NCBI GenBank assembly: GCA_017621455.1
Contig: JAGATC010000020.1
Coordinates: 248,001 to 312,000, forward strand
Source of the DNA: Alistipes sp.
GTDB taxonomy: Bacteria > Bacteroidota > Bacteroidia > Bacteroidales > Rikenellaceae
DNA: 64,000 bases
Reading direction: 5' to 3'
Of this stretch, positions 33,262 through 41,947 are shown piece by piece. The notes below the pieces were generated by a model. That model did no database searches, was not told the DNA's origin, and was given only the letters and a program-made list of their open reading frames with translations. Both the position numbers and the translations under genes were made by a program. How positions within the stretch are numbered: the stretch's first letter is position 1; the number at the start of each line of letters is the position of its first letter.

Positions 33262-34110
33262 ATGAAGAGACTAATACTACTTTTAGCTGCTGCGATGGTT
33301 TCAGTAGCAACGCTCTCGGCACAGGAGCTTTCCACTCAGACGGTAACAGCTCAGGCGACAAGCACAAGCGACGAGGTTAAGAAGACGAAGTTTTTGCCTA
33401 TGCGACAGCGTGTCGATCGTCATATCGACCGTAACAAGTTCGTCTATAAGGGAGAGGTGATGCTCGGTCTTACGGCGTCGTATGGTAACGTAAAGGCTGA
33501 GGATTCAGACCTTATGCTCCTGCTCAACGATATTGACGTAGGCCTGCGTAGCACCACGGTACGCCCATTCTTCGCTTATGCCTACCGCGATAACCGCGCT
33601 GTCGGCTTGCGCCTTGGCTACCAATATATAAATGGTAACCTCGGAAACATCGATGTCAACCTTGGCCTTATTGCTGAGGGTATCGAGGATATGAATCTGG
33701 GCAATATAGGTCTGCGTAACGAGACCTTCTCATGGTCTGTATTCCACCGTAATTACCTCGGTCTGGATCGCCGTGGCATCGTGGGTGTTATCCTCGAGAC
33801 GGAGCTCTTGATCAAGAGCGGCTCGACACGATTTATGTCGGGTGGCGATGATGTGAGTGCCTCGGTGAGTCGCAACTTTGCTGCACAGCTCAACGTAAAC
33901 CCCGGCCTCGGCGTATACATTATGCCGCAGGTATGTGTGACAGCTACGGTGGGCATCGGTGGCCTGAGATATAACAACATCCGCCAGTTGGACAACGTTA
34001 CGGGCGAGGTTATTGGTCGCCGCGACCACTCAAGCCTTAACTTTAAGATTAACATTGTCGACATACAGATTGGTATTGTGGCACATTTATGGAGTAACAA
34101 AAAGAAGTAG
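33262..34110 (+). CDS. Outer-membrane beta-barrel protein 2 of surface cluster
   Basis: Protein of 282 residues with a signal peptide ending LSAQ. It has the same architecture as the preceding barrel: a charged linker, the shared strand pattern (VMLGLTASYGNVKAED, VRPFFAYAYRDNRAVGLRLGYQY), and a final strand IQIGIVAHLWSNKKK. The two are diverged paralogues in tandem, 13 bases apart. Their presence between PCMD lipoproteins suggests that they act with them. Confidence 0.75.
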   Translation: MKRLILLLAAAMVSVATLSAQELSTQTVTAQATSTSDEVKKTKFLPMRQRVDRHIDRNKFVYKGEVMLGLTASYGNVKAEDSDLMLLLNDIDVGLRSTTVRPFFAYAYRDNRAVGLRLGYQYINGNLGNIDVNLGLIAEGIEDMNLGNIGLRNETFSWSVFHRNYLGLDRRGIVGVILETELLIKSGSTRFMSGGDDVSASVSRNFAAQLNVNPGLGVYIMPQVCVTATVGIGGLRYNNIRQLDNVTGEVIGRRDHSSLNFKINIVDIQIGIVAHLWSNKKK

Positions 34111-34115
34111 CAGCT

Positions 34116-35714
34116 ATGAATAGAGTATTTAAATCCATTGTTTTAGGTCTTGTTGCTGTTGCTTCGCTTGGTTGCATACGTAACGATATTCCCTATCCTA
34201 TCATTAAGCTCGACATCCTCACTCTTGAGGCTGAGGGCATGAAGTCGACGCCTAAGATTGATGCTACGAACCACACCGTGAAGTTGGAGCTGGAGGAGAC
34301 TACCGATATTCGCAATGTACATATCACTAACGTTGCGGTGACTGAGGGTGCTGAGTCGGATGTTCTGTTCCCTGGCTACTTCGACCTGCGTAAGCCTCTG
34401 TATGTCAACCTCTCGATGTATCAGACATTCGAGTGGACAATCACCGCAGAGCAGCATATCGAGTACTACTTCCGCGTTAATGGTCAGATTGGTGAGTCGG
34501 AGATTGACCCCATCGGACATGTGGCTACGGCCTATGTGCCTATGGATTTCGACCTATCTAACGTAGAGGTTGTTGCCGCAAAGTTCGGCCCCGCTGAGAT
34601 TACCAGCTACGACCCCGACCCTATGTCGTTTACCTCGTTCGAGGATACGGCACACAACGTCATTGTGACCTACCATGGCGACATCGAGGAGATGTGGACG
34701 CTACGCATCTTCAAGAAGGATGTAGAGGTGGAGTTCACGTCGGTAGATGCCTGGGCTAAGCGTATATGGCTCTATGCAAATGGCCGTAGTGGCGCCGACC
34801 TCGGCTTCAAGTATCGTAAGACGGGTGACCAGGAGTGGATCGACGTCGAGAACATCACTACCGAGGGTGGTAGCTTCTCGGCATACATAGATAACCTCGA
34901 CACCCTGACATCGTACGACGTTGTGGCATACTCTAACGATACCTTTACCGATGTTGTCACCGTAACCACGGAGGATACCTTCGCACTGCCTAATGGCGAC
35001 TTCGAGCGCTGGTCTACGATTAATAACATCGTCTACCCCTATGCCGAGAGCGATGCTCCATTCTGGGGTACGGGTAACGACGGTGCAGCTATGGCAAGCA
35101 CCACACTTACGGAGGCTACCGAGGAAGTGCGTCCTGGTAGCGAGGGTAAGCTCGCCGCAGCATTGCAGTCGAAGAAGGCTGCGCTGATGGGTATCGGTAA
35201 GTTTGCCGCAGGTAACCTCTTCCTCGGTGAGTTCGGCGGTCTTGTCGGCCTCGACGGCTTGGTTAACTTCGGTCGTCCCTCTACAGCACGCCCCGTGGCA
35301 TTGCACGGCTGGGTTAAGTACAATTGCGGCGTTATCGACGAGCTTGGCCGTGTGCCATCGTCGCGCCCCGACCTTAAGAAGGGTGACTACGATGAGGGTC
35401 AGATTCTCATCGCCGTAGGTAACTGGACAGCCGAGGAGTATGGCGGTAGTGCCGACTGCCCCGTGGTTGTCAATACCAAGGATGAGTCTACCTACTTCAA
35501 TAAGAACGGTAAGAATGTCATTGGCGCTGGCGAGATGATCCTTACGGAGTCTACCGATGGCTGGGTTGAGTTCACCCTGCCACTCGATTATGTCACTACC
35601 AGCGAGGTGCCTACGCACATGATTATTATATGCTCGGGCTCACGCTTTGGCGACTACTTCACAGGTTCGACACAGAGCCTTATGCTTGTCGACGACCTCG
35701 AACTCGTATATTAG
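34116..35714 (+). CDS. PCMD-domain lipoprotein, last gene of surface cluster
   Basis: Lipoprotein of 532 residues with lipobox SLGC. The N-terminal half holds two beta-sandwich modules. From about residue 290 comes a PCMD-type domain: PNGDFERWSTINN, YPYAESDAPFWGTGNDGAAMA, GIGKFAAGNLFLG, and the end STQSLMLVDDLELVY. This region matches the C-terminal domain of the gene at 30326 closely. It starts 5 bases after the second barrel gene. A strong terminator follows. Confidence 0.75.
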   Translation: MNRVFKSIVLGLVAVASLGCIRNDIPYPIIKLDILTLEAEGMKSTPKIDATNHTVKLELEETTDIRNVHITNVAVTEGAESDVLFPGYFDLRKPLYVNLSMYQTFEWTITAEQHIEYYFRVNGQIGESEIDPIGHVATAYVPMDFDLSNVEVVAAKFGPAEITSYDPDPMSFTSFEDTAHNVIVTYHGDIEEMWTLRIFKKDVEVEFTSVDAWAKRIWLYANGRSGADLGFKYRKTGDQEWIDVENITTEGGSFSAYIDNLDTLTSYDVVAYSNDTFTDVVTVTTEDTFALPNGDFERWSTINNIVYPYAESDAPFWGTGNDGAAMASTTLTEATEEVRPGSEGKLAAALQSKKAALMGIGKFAAGNLFLGEFGGLVGLDGLVNFGRPSTARPVALHGWVKYNCGVIDELGRVPSSRPDLKKGDYDEGQILIAVGNWTAEEYGGSADCPVVVNTKDESTYFNKNGKNVIGAGEMILTESTDGWVEFTLPLDYVTTSEVPTHMIIICSGSRFGDYFTGSTQSLMLVDDLELVY

Positions 35715-35742
35715 GCGAGCAAACAAAATAACTGAATAGGGT

Positions 35743-35771
35743 AGTGGGAGAGGCCGATGGCTTCTCCCACT
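35743..35771 (+). terminator. Terminator of the DUF4493/PCMD operon
   Basis: Perfect arms AGTGGGAGA and TCTCCCACT, extended inward by GCC/GGC around a GAT loop, followed by a T-containing tail. Confidence 0.7.
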
Positions 35772-35840
35772 TCTCGGTTTAGAGGTGTGAGTTTCTAAAT
35801 TTATTTATGAATGTGCTTTGATAAATCCGTTTTAATTTCG

Positions 35841-35848
35841 TACCTTTG
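35841..35848 (+). promoter_or_regulatory. -7 promoter box of the NifU-like gene
   Basis: TACCTTTG matches the consensus and gives a leader of about 60 bases, A-rich before ATG 35914. Confidence 0.6.
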
Positions 35849-35913
35849 TCACGATTTGTGCTTAACAATCGAAAAAGAGTATAATATACAATAACTAAAA
35901 AGTAATTAAGACT

Positions 35914-36606
35914 ATGATTTACTCACACGAAGTGCAGCAGATGTGCTGCGTGAAGAAGGGTGCTAACCACGAGTCTGCACCTATCCCCGAGGAGGGCAAA
36001 TGGGTACGTGCCAAGGAGATTAAGGATATCTCTGGTCTTACTCACGGTATTGGCTGGTGTGCACCTCAGCAGGGCGCTTGTAAGCTTACGCTCAACGTCA
36101 AGGACGGTATCATCGAGGAGGCATTGGTTGAGACTATCGGTTGCTCTGGTATGACTCACTCTGCAGCTATGGCATCGGAGATTCTTCCTGGCAAGACCAT
36201 CCTTGAGGCTTTGAACACCGACCTCGTATGTGACGCTATCAATACCGCTATGCGCGAGCTCTTCAAGCAGATTGTTTACGGTCGTACACAGTCAGCATTC
36301 TCTGAGGGTGGCCTCGTTATCGGTGCATCGCTCGAGGACCTTGGTAAGGGTCTCCGCTCACAGGTAGGTACCATGTTCGGTACTAACGCTAAGGGTACTC
36401 GCTACCTCGAGATGGCTGAGGGCTACTGCACACGCATGGCGCTCGACGCTAACGACGAGGTTATCGGCTACGAGTTCGTACACCTTGGCAAGATGATGGA
36501 CTTCATCAAGAAGGGCATCGAGCCCGCAGAGGCATTGGAGAAGGCAAAGGGCTCTTATGGCCGCTTCAAGGATGCTGTTAAGTATATCGATCCTCGTCAC
36601 GAGTAA
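35914..36606 (+). CDS. NifU-like iron-sulfur scaffold protein
   Basis: Cytoplasmic protein of 230 residues related to the IscU/NifU N-terminal scaffold fold. Candidate cluster-binding cysteines occur in QMCCVKK, IGWCAPQQGACKL and the family-typical TIGCSGMTHSAAMASE. It is longer than IscU because of a C-terminal helical extension (about 150-230). Codon use is that of a highly expressed gene. It pairs with the GGGtGRT gene 46 bases downstream, a pairing I know from other anaerobes. The client of this pair is unknown. Confidence 0.85.
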   Translation: MIYSHEVQQMCCVKKGANHESAPIPEEGKWVRAKEIKDISGLTHGIGWCAPQQGACKLTLNVKDGIIEEALVETIGCSGMTHSAAMASEILPGKTILEALNTDLVCDAINTAMRELFKQIVYGRTQSAFSEGGLVIGASLEDLGKGLRSQVGTMFGTNAKGTRYLEMAEGYCTRMALDANDEVIGYEFVHLGKMMDFIKKGIEPAEALEKAKGSYGRFKDAVKYIDPRHE

Positions 36607-36652
36607 GCGAGGGCGTTCATAGAGTTATTAACCATTAAATTTTTAGGAAATT

Positions 36653-37651
36653 ATGGCATTATTTGAGAGCTACGAGCGCAGAATCGAGAAAATTAACGCT
36701 GTGCTTGCACAATATGGTATCAAGTCGGTAGAGGAGGCTAAGGCCATCTGCGACGAGAAAGGCATCGACCCCTATAAGATGTGCGAGGAGACTCAGCCCA
36801 TCTGCTTCGAGAACGCTAAGTGGGCTTACGTTGTAGGCGCCGCTATCGCTATTAAGAAGGGTTGCACCAACGCTGCTGACGCTGCCGAGGCTATCGGTGA
36901 GGGTCTTCAGGCCTTCTGTATCAACGGCTCAGTAGCCGAGGATCGTAAGGTAGGTATCGGCCACGGTAACCTCGCTGCACGTCTTTTGCGTGAGGAGACT
37001 CAGTGCTTCGCATTCCTTGCAGGTCACGAGTCATTCGCAGCTGCCGAGGGCGCTATCAAGATCGCTGAGATGGCTAACCGCGTACGTAAGAACCCCTTGC
37101 GCGTTATCCTTAACGGTTTGGGTAAGGACGCGGCAAAGATTATCTCACGTATCAACGGCTTTACATACGTTCGCACCGAGTTCGACTACTACTCTGGCGA
37201 GGTTAAGGAGGTTGAGACTATCTCTTACTCTGACGGTCTCCGCTCAAAGGTACGCTGCTATGGCGCTGACGATGTTCGTGAGGGCGTAGCTATTATGTGG
37301 AAGGAGGACGTAGATGTATCTATCACTGGTAACTCTACCAACCCTACACGCTTCCAGCACCCCGTAGCAGGTACATATAAGAAGGAGCGTACCTTGGCTG
37401 GTAAGAAGTACTTCTCAGTAGCATCTGGTGGTGGTACTGGCCGTACTTTGCACCCCGATAATATGGCTGCAGGTCCTGCATCATACGGTATGACCGACAC
37501 AATGGGTCGTATGCACTCTGACGCTCAGTTTGCAGGCTCTTCATCAGTTCCCGCACACGTGGAGATGATGGGCTTCCTCGGTATGGGTAACAACCCTATG
37601 GTTGGTGCTACTGTGGCTATTGCGGTAGCTATCCAGCAGGCAATGAACTAA
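36653..37651 (+). CDS. GGGtGRT protein
   Basis: Conserved 332-residue protein named after its motif, seen here as SGGGTGRTLHPDN (about 262-274). No signal peptide or membrane segment. Conserved cysteines occur in EAKAICDEKG, YKMCEETQPICFEN and KGCTNAADAAE. The function of the family is not established. Constant pairing with a NifU-like scaffold suggests a role in iron-sulfur handling. Optimal codons suggest abundant protein. Its TAA stop codon is the first part of hairpin element B. Confidence 0.88.
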   Translation: MALFESYERRIEKINAVLAQYGIKSVEEAKAICDEKGIDPYKMCEETQPICFENAKWAYVVGAAIAIKKGCTNAADAAEAIGEGLQAFCINGSVAEDRKVGIGHGNLAARLLREETQCFAFLAGHESFAAAEGAIKIAEMANRVRKNPLRVILNGLGKDAAKIISRINGFTYVRTEFDYYSGEVKEVETISYSDGLRSKVRCYGADDVREGVAIMWKEDVDVSITGNSTNPTRFQHPVAGTYKKERTLAGKKYFSVASGGGTGRTLHPDNMAAGPASYGMTDTMGRMHSDAQFAGSSSVPAHVEMMGFLGMGNNPMVGATVAIAVAIQQAMN

Positions 37652-37775
37652 TTTCTTGTGATAAGCCGCAATCTGTGGCATCAAACTCAACTCCCCAAAT
37701 AGGAAATACGACTTGTATGTCCTATCTGGGGAGTTTTCATTTGCTACCACATCTCACGACTTCTGACAAGAAATT
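37650..37775 (+). repeat. Variable-stem hairpin element, copy B
   Basis: A 126-bp element running from AATTTCTTGT to ACAAGAAATT, same termini as copy A in opposite orientation. Left flank AAGCCGCAATCTGTGGCA, right flank ACCACATCTCACGACTTCTG. The large hairpin has 15-base arms at 37689-37703 and 37721-37735 with one A/C mismatch, which becomes a G-U pair on the minus strand. The loop contains ATAC-GACTT-GTAT. It begins inside the TAA stop of the GGGtGRT gene. Confidence 0.85.
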
Positions 37776-37918
37776 AAACTCATTGTCATCTTGCAAAATA
37801 ATCGGTCATCTGCGACCTCTCAATCCAAAGCCCGAATGGGAAATACGCCAAGTATATCCCATCCGGGCTTTCTCTTTATCGAGGCCACATCTAACCCCTT
37901 CTGACGCTAAATTACAGC
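37776..37918 (+). repeat. Variable-stem hairpin element, copy C
   Basis: Second unit of the tandem array. Hairpin arms of 14 bases at 37828-37841 and 37857-37870, with a single A/C mismatch at the same stem position as copies B and D. The loop contains ATAC-GCCAA-GTAT. Right flank is CCACATCTAACCCCTTCTGACGCTAAATT (37884-37912), a variant of the copy B flank. Confidence 0.8.
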
Positions 37919-38099
37919 TCATTGCTTGTTTCGTAAGATAAGGCAGACTATTATGACCCCTAACAAAAAGTCCCGACAATGGGTCGTACGCTCAAGTACT
38001 ACCCATCGTCGGGATTTTTGTCGAGTGTTGTATCTGCAGCCCTCTTTTGCGAAACCTCGTAGCACTCTGACGCTAAATTTCACTTCATTGCGGACAATT
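37919..38099 (+). repeat. Variable-stem hairpin element, copy D
   Basis: Third unit of the tandem array. Arms of 14 bases at 37971-37984 and 38001-38014 with one A/C mismatch. The loop contains GTAC-GCTCAA-GTAC. T-rich tracts follow the stem on both strands. The right flank has ATCTGCAGCCCTC and CTCTGACGCTAAATTT. It ends against the stop codon of the HAD phosphatase gene. Confidence 0.8.
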
Positions 38100-38753
38100 T
38101 TAATGCCTTATAATCGAGCATAGCTCGGCAATATCATCCACAATGGCATCAGCCTTAGCCTCCTCCAGCTCTTGGCGTGTGGCGTTTCCGTAGCTTACGC
38201 CGATGGCCCTCACGCCCGCATTGTGAGCCATGGCTATGTCTACTGGCATATCGCCCACAACAATGGCCTCAGAGGCGTCGTAGCCCATATCGCGGAGGGT
38301 CCTAATGACTGGCTCTGGGTCGGGCTTATGTCGTTCAACGCTATCCGAGCCGAGAACGTATGGAAAGTAGTCGGCGATGCCCATATTGCGCAGAAATAGG
38401 TGCAACGATGGTGACGAACGAGATGACGCTATAGACATTGCAATATCCTCGTTATGAAGCATTTGCAGAGTCTCTTTAACATGCGGAAAGAGTGCGGGTG
38501 TTAGCTCCTCGATACTCTGGTAGAAGATGTCGCGATAGGTCGTTACGCACTCGCGTGCCTCCTCACGGCTCATCGTGGGATACATGCTTAGGAAGCTATC
38601 CTCGAGCGTTAGACCGATGGTGTGGGCGCATGTCGCCTCGTCGCGTAGTTCGAGGCCACGTAGGCGCATAGTGCGCTGCAACGTTACAACAATGTTGTGT
38701 CGCGTGTCGCCCAGTGTGCCGTCGAAGTCGAAGATGACGAGTTTTACCCTCAT
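38100..38753 (-). CDS. HAD-family phosphatase, phosphoglycolate-phosphatase-like
   Basis: Cytoplasmic hydrolase of 217 residues. HAD motif I is FDFDGTLGDT (about 8-17) with the nucleophile and acid/base aspartates. Motif II is in IASSRSSPS, motif III is the lysine in RHKPDPEP, and motif IV is VVGDMPVDIAMA. A helical cap lies between motifs I and II, as in Gph and PgmB. The substrate cannot be fixed. It begins 8 bases after the TonB receptor gene, so it is probably co-transcribed with it. Confidence 0.88.
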   Translation of the reverse strand: MRVKLVIFDFDGTLGDTRHNIVVTLQRTMRLRGLELRDEATCAHTIGLTLEDSFLSMYPTMSREEARECVTTYRDIFYQSIEELTPALFPHVKETLQMLHNEDIAMSIASSRSSPSLHLFLRNMGIADYFPYVLGSDSVERHKPDPEPVIRTLRDMGYDASEAIVVGDMPVDIAMAHNAGVRAIGVSYGNATRQELEEAKADAIVDDIAELCSIIRH

Positions 38754-38761
38754 ATTGCCCC

Positions 38762-41700
38762 TTAGAATACTACCTTTACGCCAAGTTGCATATGCCAGCG
38801 CGAGGCGATGTCATCGACCGTATAATTTGCGCCATTGAACTTATACACAGGGCGATAGCCTCCCTCGACCTCGCGTAGCTCGGTGATGGTCACGGGCGAT
38901 AGTGCCCAGTTTGAGGTGCGGTGCACAAGGCCCCATGAGCGCGAGATAAGGTTGCCGAGGTTGATAACATCAAGCGTTAGCTCTACGCGGCGGCTGTCGT
39001 TCTTCGAGAAGTAGAACGACTGACCAATGTGTAGGTCGAGGCGGTGCACGAAGGGCAGCGAGTGTGAGTTGCGCTCGGCAAACTTACCACGATGCGTACG
39101 TAGATATTTGTCGCCCTCGATGTAGTCGTTAAACGCTGCGGCGGATGTCTCATCTGCCCACAACATAGTCGGCATCTCTGCCTCAGTGGGGATGTAAATC
39201 AGTGAGTTACCACGATATGTGTCGCCATTCTCGTCGACCTTACCACGTGCGTACGTTAGCGAGTAGTGCTCGCCCGAGAAGCCGTTATAGAGCAGCATCA
39301 CGTTGGTGCCAAAGAGGTCACGGCGGCCATAACGTTGCGAATATGAGATCTCGGCAACGACCTTGTGTGGGAACTCGTAAACCGAGTTGCTAAGTACTGG
39401 TGAGTTGCTGTCGACGGTGTATGTGCGGCCCCAATTTGATGACGATTGTGCCGAGATACCATCGTTCACGCTCTTCGATTGCGAGTAGGTGTAGGCCGCC
39501 GAAATCTTAAGGCCCGAGAGCTCATACATAAAGTTATATTCCACGCGTGCGGTAGTTGACCAAGAGTAGCCTTTTTGGGTGTTAGATAGGCGGTAAACGG
39601 CCGAATAATCCTTCGTATTTGAGTTGTAATATGTGGCCGATGAGTCGCTATTCTCGCCACCTACAAATAGGCGCTGACCGTTGTCCTCGGCAACAAGATT
39701 CTCGACGAAGATATTGTTTAGTCCCTTCGAGTAGTCGGCATCGATAGAGAGTACCCAGGGGTAGAGGTCAAACGTTGCACCTGCAGCCACGCGGAACACC
39801 TGTGGGTAGCGGAAGTCGCTCGAAACGAGGTCGATAGATGGATTGCTCTTGATGCCCACACTCTCGGGATTTAGGCTAAAGTCGGGAGTCTCAGCGGGGT
39901 TGGTTACAGTCACGCCAACCGAGCGAAGTCCGGTATTCTGGTAGCAGTTCGAGAGCCATACGAAGGGTATACGACCGGTGTATATGCCGGCACTTGCGCG
40001 CAGCTTCACAACATAGCTATTCCACTCTATGCCCACGCGCGGAGATAAGAGGATTTGCGCGCGTGGAATATCTCCCGTCATCGTACCAAATTTAGCGAAA
40101 TAACTCTGATTAAATCCCTCGTTGGCTACGGGCTTGTCGAACATCACGGGGATGTCGGCACGCAGACCATAGGTGAGTTTCAGCTGCCAATTAAACTCCA
40201 CCTCATCCTGTGCGTAGAGGGCAAACTGACCCGTTGTCATCGGTGGGTTCTGCTTGCCGTTGGCGAAGTAGCCGTAGGCATACTGTGTGGCGTTATCGGT
40301 CATAAAGTCGTCGAGCGAGGCGTAGGTGTATGTGCCGCGGGCGTTGGCAAGGTAGAGGTTGTCGGCACGATATATCTCGTTTGAGGTGCCGAACGTTACG
40401 GTATGCTTGCCCTTGTTTAGTGTGACGTTATCGCTGAAGATAAAGACATCCTGCTTTAGGATGTTGCGGCCCGAGTAGGGGTTTGTGCCGATGGTTGCCG
40501 AGCCGTTGCTGCGCTCTCCTAAACCGTTGATAATCACGGCGGGAAGACTCTCGGGTGTTGTGCGCCCATCCTTTAGGCGTGTGTAGCCAATGCGTAGACC
40601 ATTCGAGCCCCACTCCTTCGTGGTGTTAAGCTCCGCAACAACCGAGTGCGTGCGGTTGATGTTGGTATATTCGGCACCAGTGAAGTAGAACGATTGTGCC
40701 GAGTTTGACGATGATGCAGCGTCGGCGTGAAGCATATTGTAGCGCACCGAGAGGTCGTTGTCGTCGTTGATGTTCCAGTCGAGGCGGGCAAGGGCTGAGC
40801 CCGTGAGTGCCAACACGTTATGCTCGCTATAGCCACCACCGTCGTAGCCCGTAAGTGCCTCGTAGCGCTCGGCAATCTGCTTCGCTTGGTCGAGCGTTAG
40901 GGCTGACACGCCGCTACCAGGGTGGTTGGTCGATGGGGTAGTGTTGCGGTTGAACTCGCCCGCTACGAAGAAGTGAAGCTTATCCCTGATGATGGGGCCT
41001 CCGAGGGTTACACCCACGATGTTGGTCATCTGCTCCGAGAGGGGAGTGCGCTCGGCGATGTCTCGACCTGGTGTCGTTCCCCAGAAACGCTGATTGTTGA
41101 AGTAGGTGTATGCCGTACCGCGGAACTCGTTGGTACCCGAGCGCGTAATGGCGTTGATGCTACCACCCGTAAAGCCGCTCACGCGAAGGTCTACCGTGGC
41201 TGTTGCTATCTGTACGAGTGATATTGCATCGAGTGGTACGGGGTTGGCCTGCGTGAGTGAGCCCGTCATACCCGTTGTGCCAAGACCGTAGATGTCGGCC
41301 GACGATGTGCCGTCGATGGTGAAGGCGTTGTAGCGCGTGCTCTGACCTCCGAGGATGATGCCTCCCGATGCGGGGCTTACGGCCGAGGGTATAAGCTTCG
41401 TCAGGTCGTATATCGAGCGGTCGATGGTGGGGATGCTCTCCATGTGGTGATTCGAGAACTGCTGCGTGTGCATATCTCGATTGCTGAACACAACGGTTAC
41501 CGGGGTCATTATAGTTGCGTCTTTATCCTCTTCGAGTTCGGCGTTTAACACAACTATCTGGCCGAGGGGTAGTTCGACGTTGTTGTAGGTGAGAGTTTCG
41601 TATCCGAGATATGAGAATTCGATTCGGTAGGGACCTCCTGCGCGCATTCCGTTGATGGAGTAGTGACCGTCAGCCCCTACGGCATAGCCGTAAGTTTTGC

Positions 41701-41848
41701 CCGATGGGATGTGAGTAGCAGCCACTGTTGCATACTCCAAGGGTTTGCCGTTATCGGTTATTGTACCTCGAATAGATGAGGTTGTAACCTGTGCGTACGA
41801 CACTGCCACGGCAAGGAGCAGTGCGACGGTTAAAAGCAGTCGCTTCAT
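38762..41848 (-). CDS. Oar-like TonB-dependent outer-membrane receptor
   Basis: Outer-membrane transporter of 1028 residues. The signal peptide ends SYAQ. A carboxypeptidase-regulatory-like beta domain covers about 24-105 (GTITDNGKPLEYATVAATH, LSYLGYETL-like FSYLGYETLTY). A plug domain follows (IPTIDRSIYDLTKLIP, GGQSTRYNAFTIDGT) with GFTGGSINAITRSGTNEFRGTAY, a signature of Oar/CirA-like receptors distinct from SusC. The barrel ends WHMQLGVKVVF. In Myxococcus an Oar protein is needed for protease export, so the substrate may be a protein or peptide. No SusD partner adjoins it on this strand. Confidence 0.9.
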   Translation of the reverse strand: MKRLLLTVALLLAVAVSYAQVTTSSIRGTITDNGKPLEYATVAATHIPSGKTYGYAVGADGHYSINGMRAGGPYRIEFSYLGYETLTYNNVELPLGQIVVLNAELEEDKDATIMTPVTVVFSNRDMHTQQFSNHHMESIPTIDRSIYDLTKLIPSAVSPASGGIILGGQSTRYNAFTIDGTSSADIYGLGTTGMTGSLTQANPVPLDAISLVQIATATVDLRVSGFTGGSINAITRSGTNEFRGTAYTYFNNQRFWGTTPGRDIAERTPLSEQMTNIVGVTLGGPIIRDKLHFFVAGEFNRNTTPSTNHPGSGVSALTLDQAKQIAERYEALTGYDGGGYSEHNVLALTGSALARLDWNINDDNDLSVRYNMLHADAASSSNSAQSFYFTGAEYTNINRTHSVVAELNTTKEWGSNGLRIGYTRLKDGRTTPESLPAVIINGLGERSNGSATIGTNPYSGRNILKQDVFIFSDNVTLNKGKHTVTFGTSNEIYRADNLYLANARGTYTYASLDDFMTDNATQYAYGYFANGKQNPPMTTGQFALYAQDEVEFNWQLKLTYGLRADIPVMFDKPVANEGFNQSYFAKFGTMTGDIPRAQILLSPRVGIEWNSYVVKLRASAGIYTGRIPFVWLSNCYQNTGLRSVGVTVTNPAETPDFSLNPESVGIKSNPSIDLVSSDFRYPQVFRVAAGATFDLYPWVLSIDADYSKGLNNIFVENLVAEDNGQRLFVGGENSDSSATYYNSNTKDYSAVYRLSNTQKGYSWSTTARVEYNFMYELSGLKISAAYTYSQSKSVNDGISAQSSSNWGRTYTVDSNSPVLSNSVYEFPHKVVAEISYSQRYGRRDLFGTNVMLLYNGFSGEHYSLTYARGKVDENGDTYRGNSLIYIPTEAEMPTMLWADETSAAAFNDYIEGDKYLRTHRGKFAERNSHSLPFVHRLDLHIGQSFYFSKNDSRRVELTLDVINLGNLISRSWGLVHRTSNWALSPVTITELREVEGGYRPVYKFNGANYTVDDIASRWHMQLGVKVVF

Positions 41849-41920
41849 AGATTAGGATTTTAGGACACTATTTATGTGCCAGGTTAATAATAGAGGCACC
41901 TTTGCGGTGCAATGCGGATG

Positions 41921-41928
41921 CAAATATA
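41921..41928 (-). promoter_or_regulatory. -7 promoter box of the Oar-like receptor gene
   Basis: TATATTTG on the minus strand fits the consensus, about 73 bases upstream of the start. A small hairpin (GCACC-TTTGC-GGTGC, near 41897-41911) lies in the leader. Confidence 0.5.
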
Positions 41929-41947
41929 GTAAAAATTTTTTTCAAAC

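Noticed and set aside
34701-35618. Long open frame of 305 codons on the minus strand inside the PCMD lipoprotein gene
   Set aside because: The plus-strand frame has a signal peptide, lipobox and a domain paralogous to another gene in the cluster. The minus-strand protein has no signal, no promoter box and a composition typical of an antisense frame.
37650-38099. CRISPR array
   Set aside because: The units are ~140 bases, the conserved parts are flanks of hairpins rather than short identical repeats, and there are only three units and no cas genes nearby.
37650-38099. Integron attC sites
   Set aside because: The variable palindromes suggested attC, but there are no gene cassettes between units, no integrase in the window, and no conserved attC core triplets at the ends.
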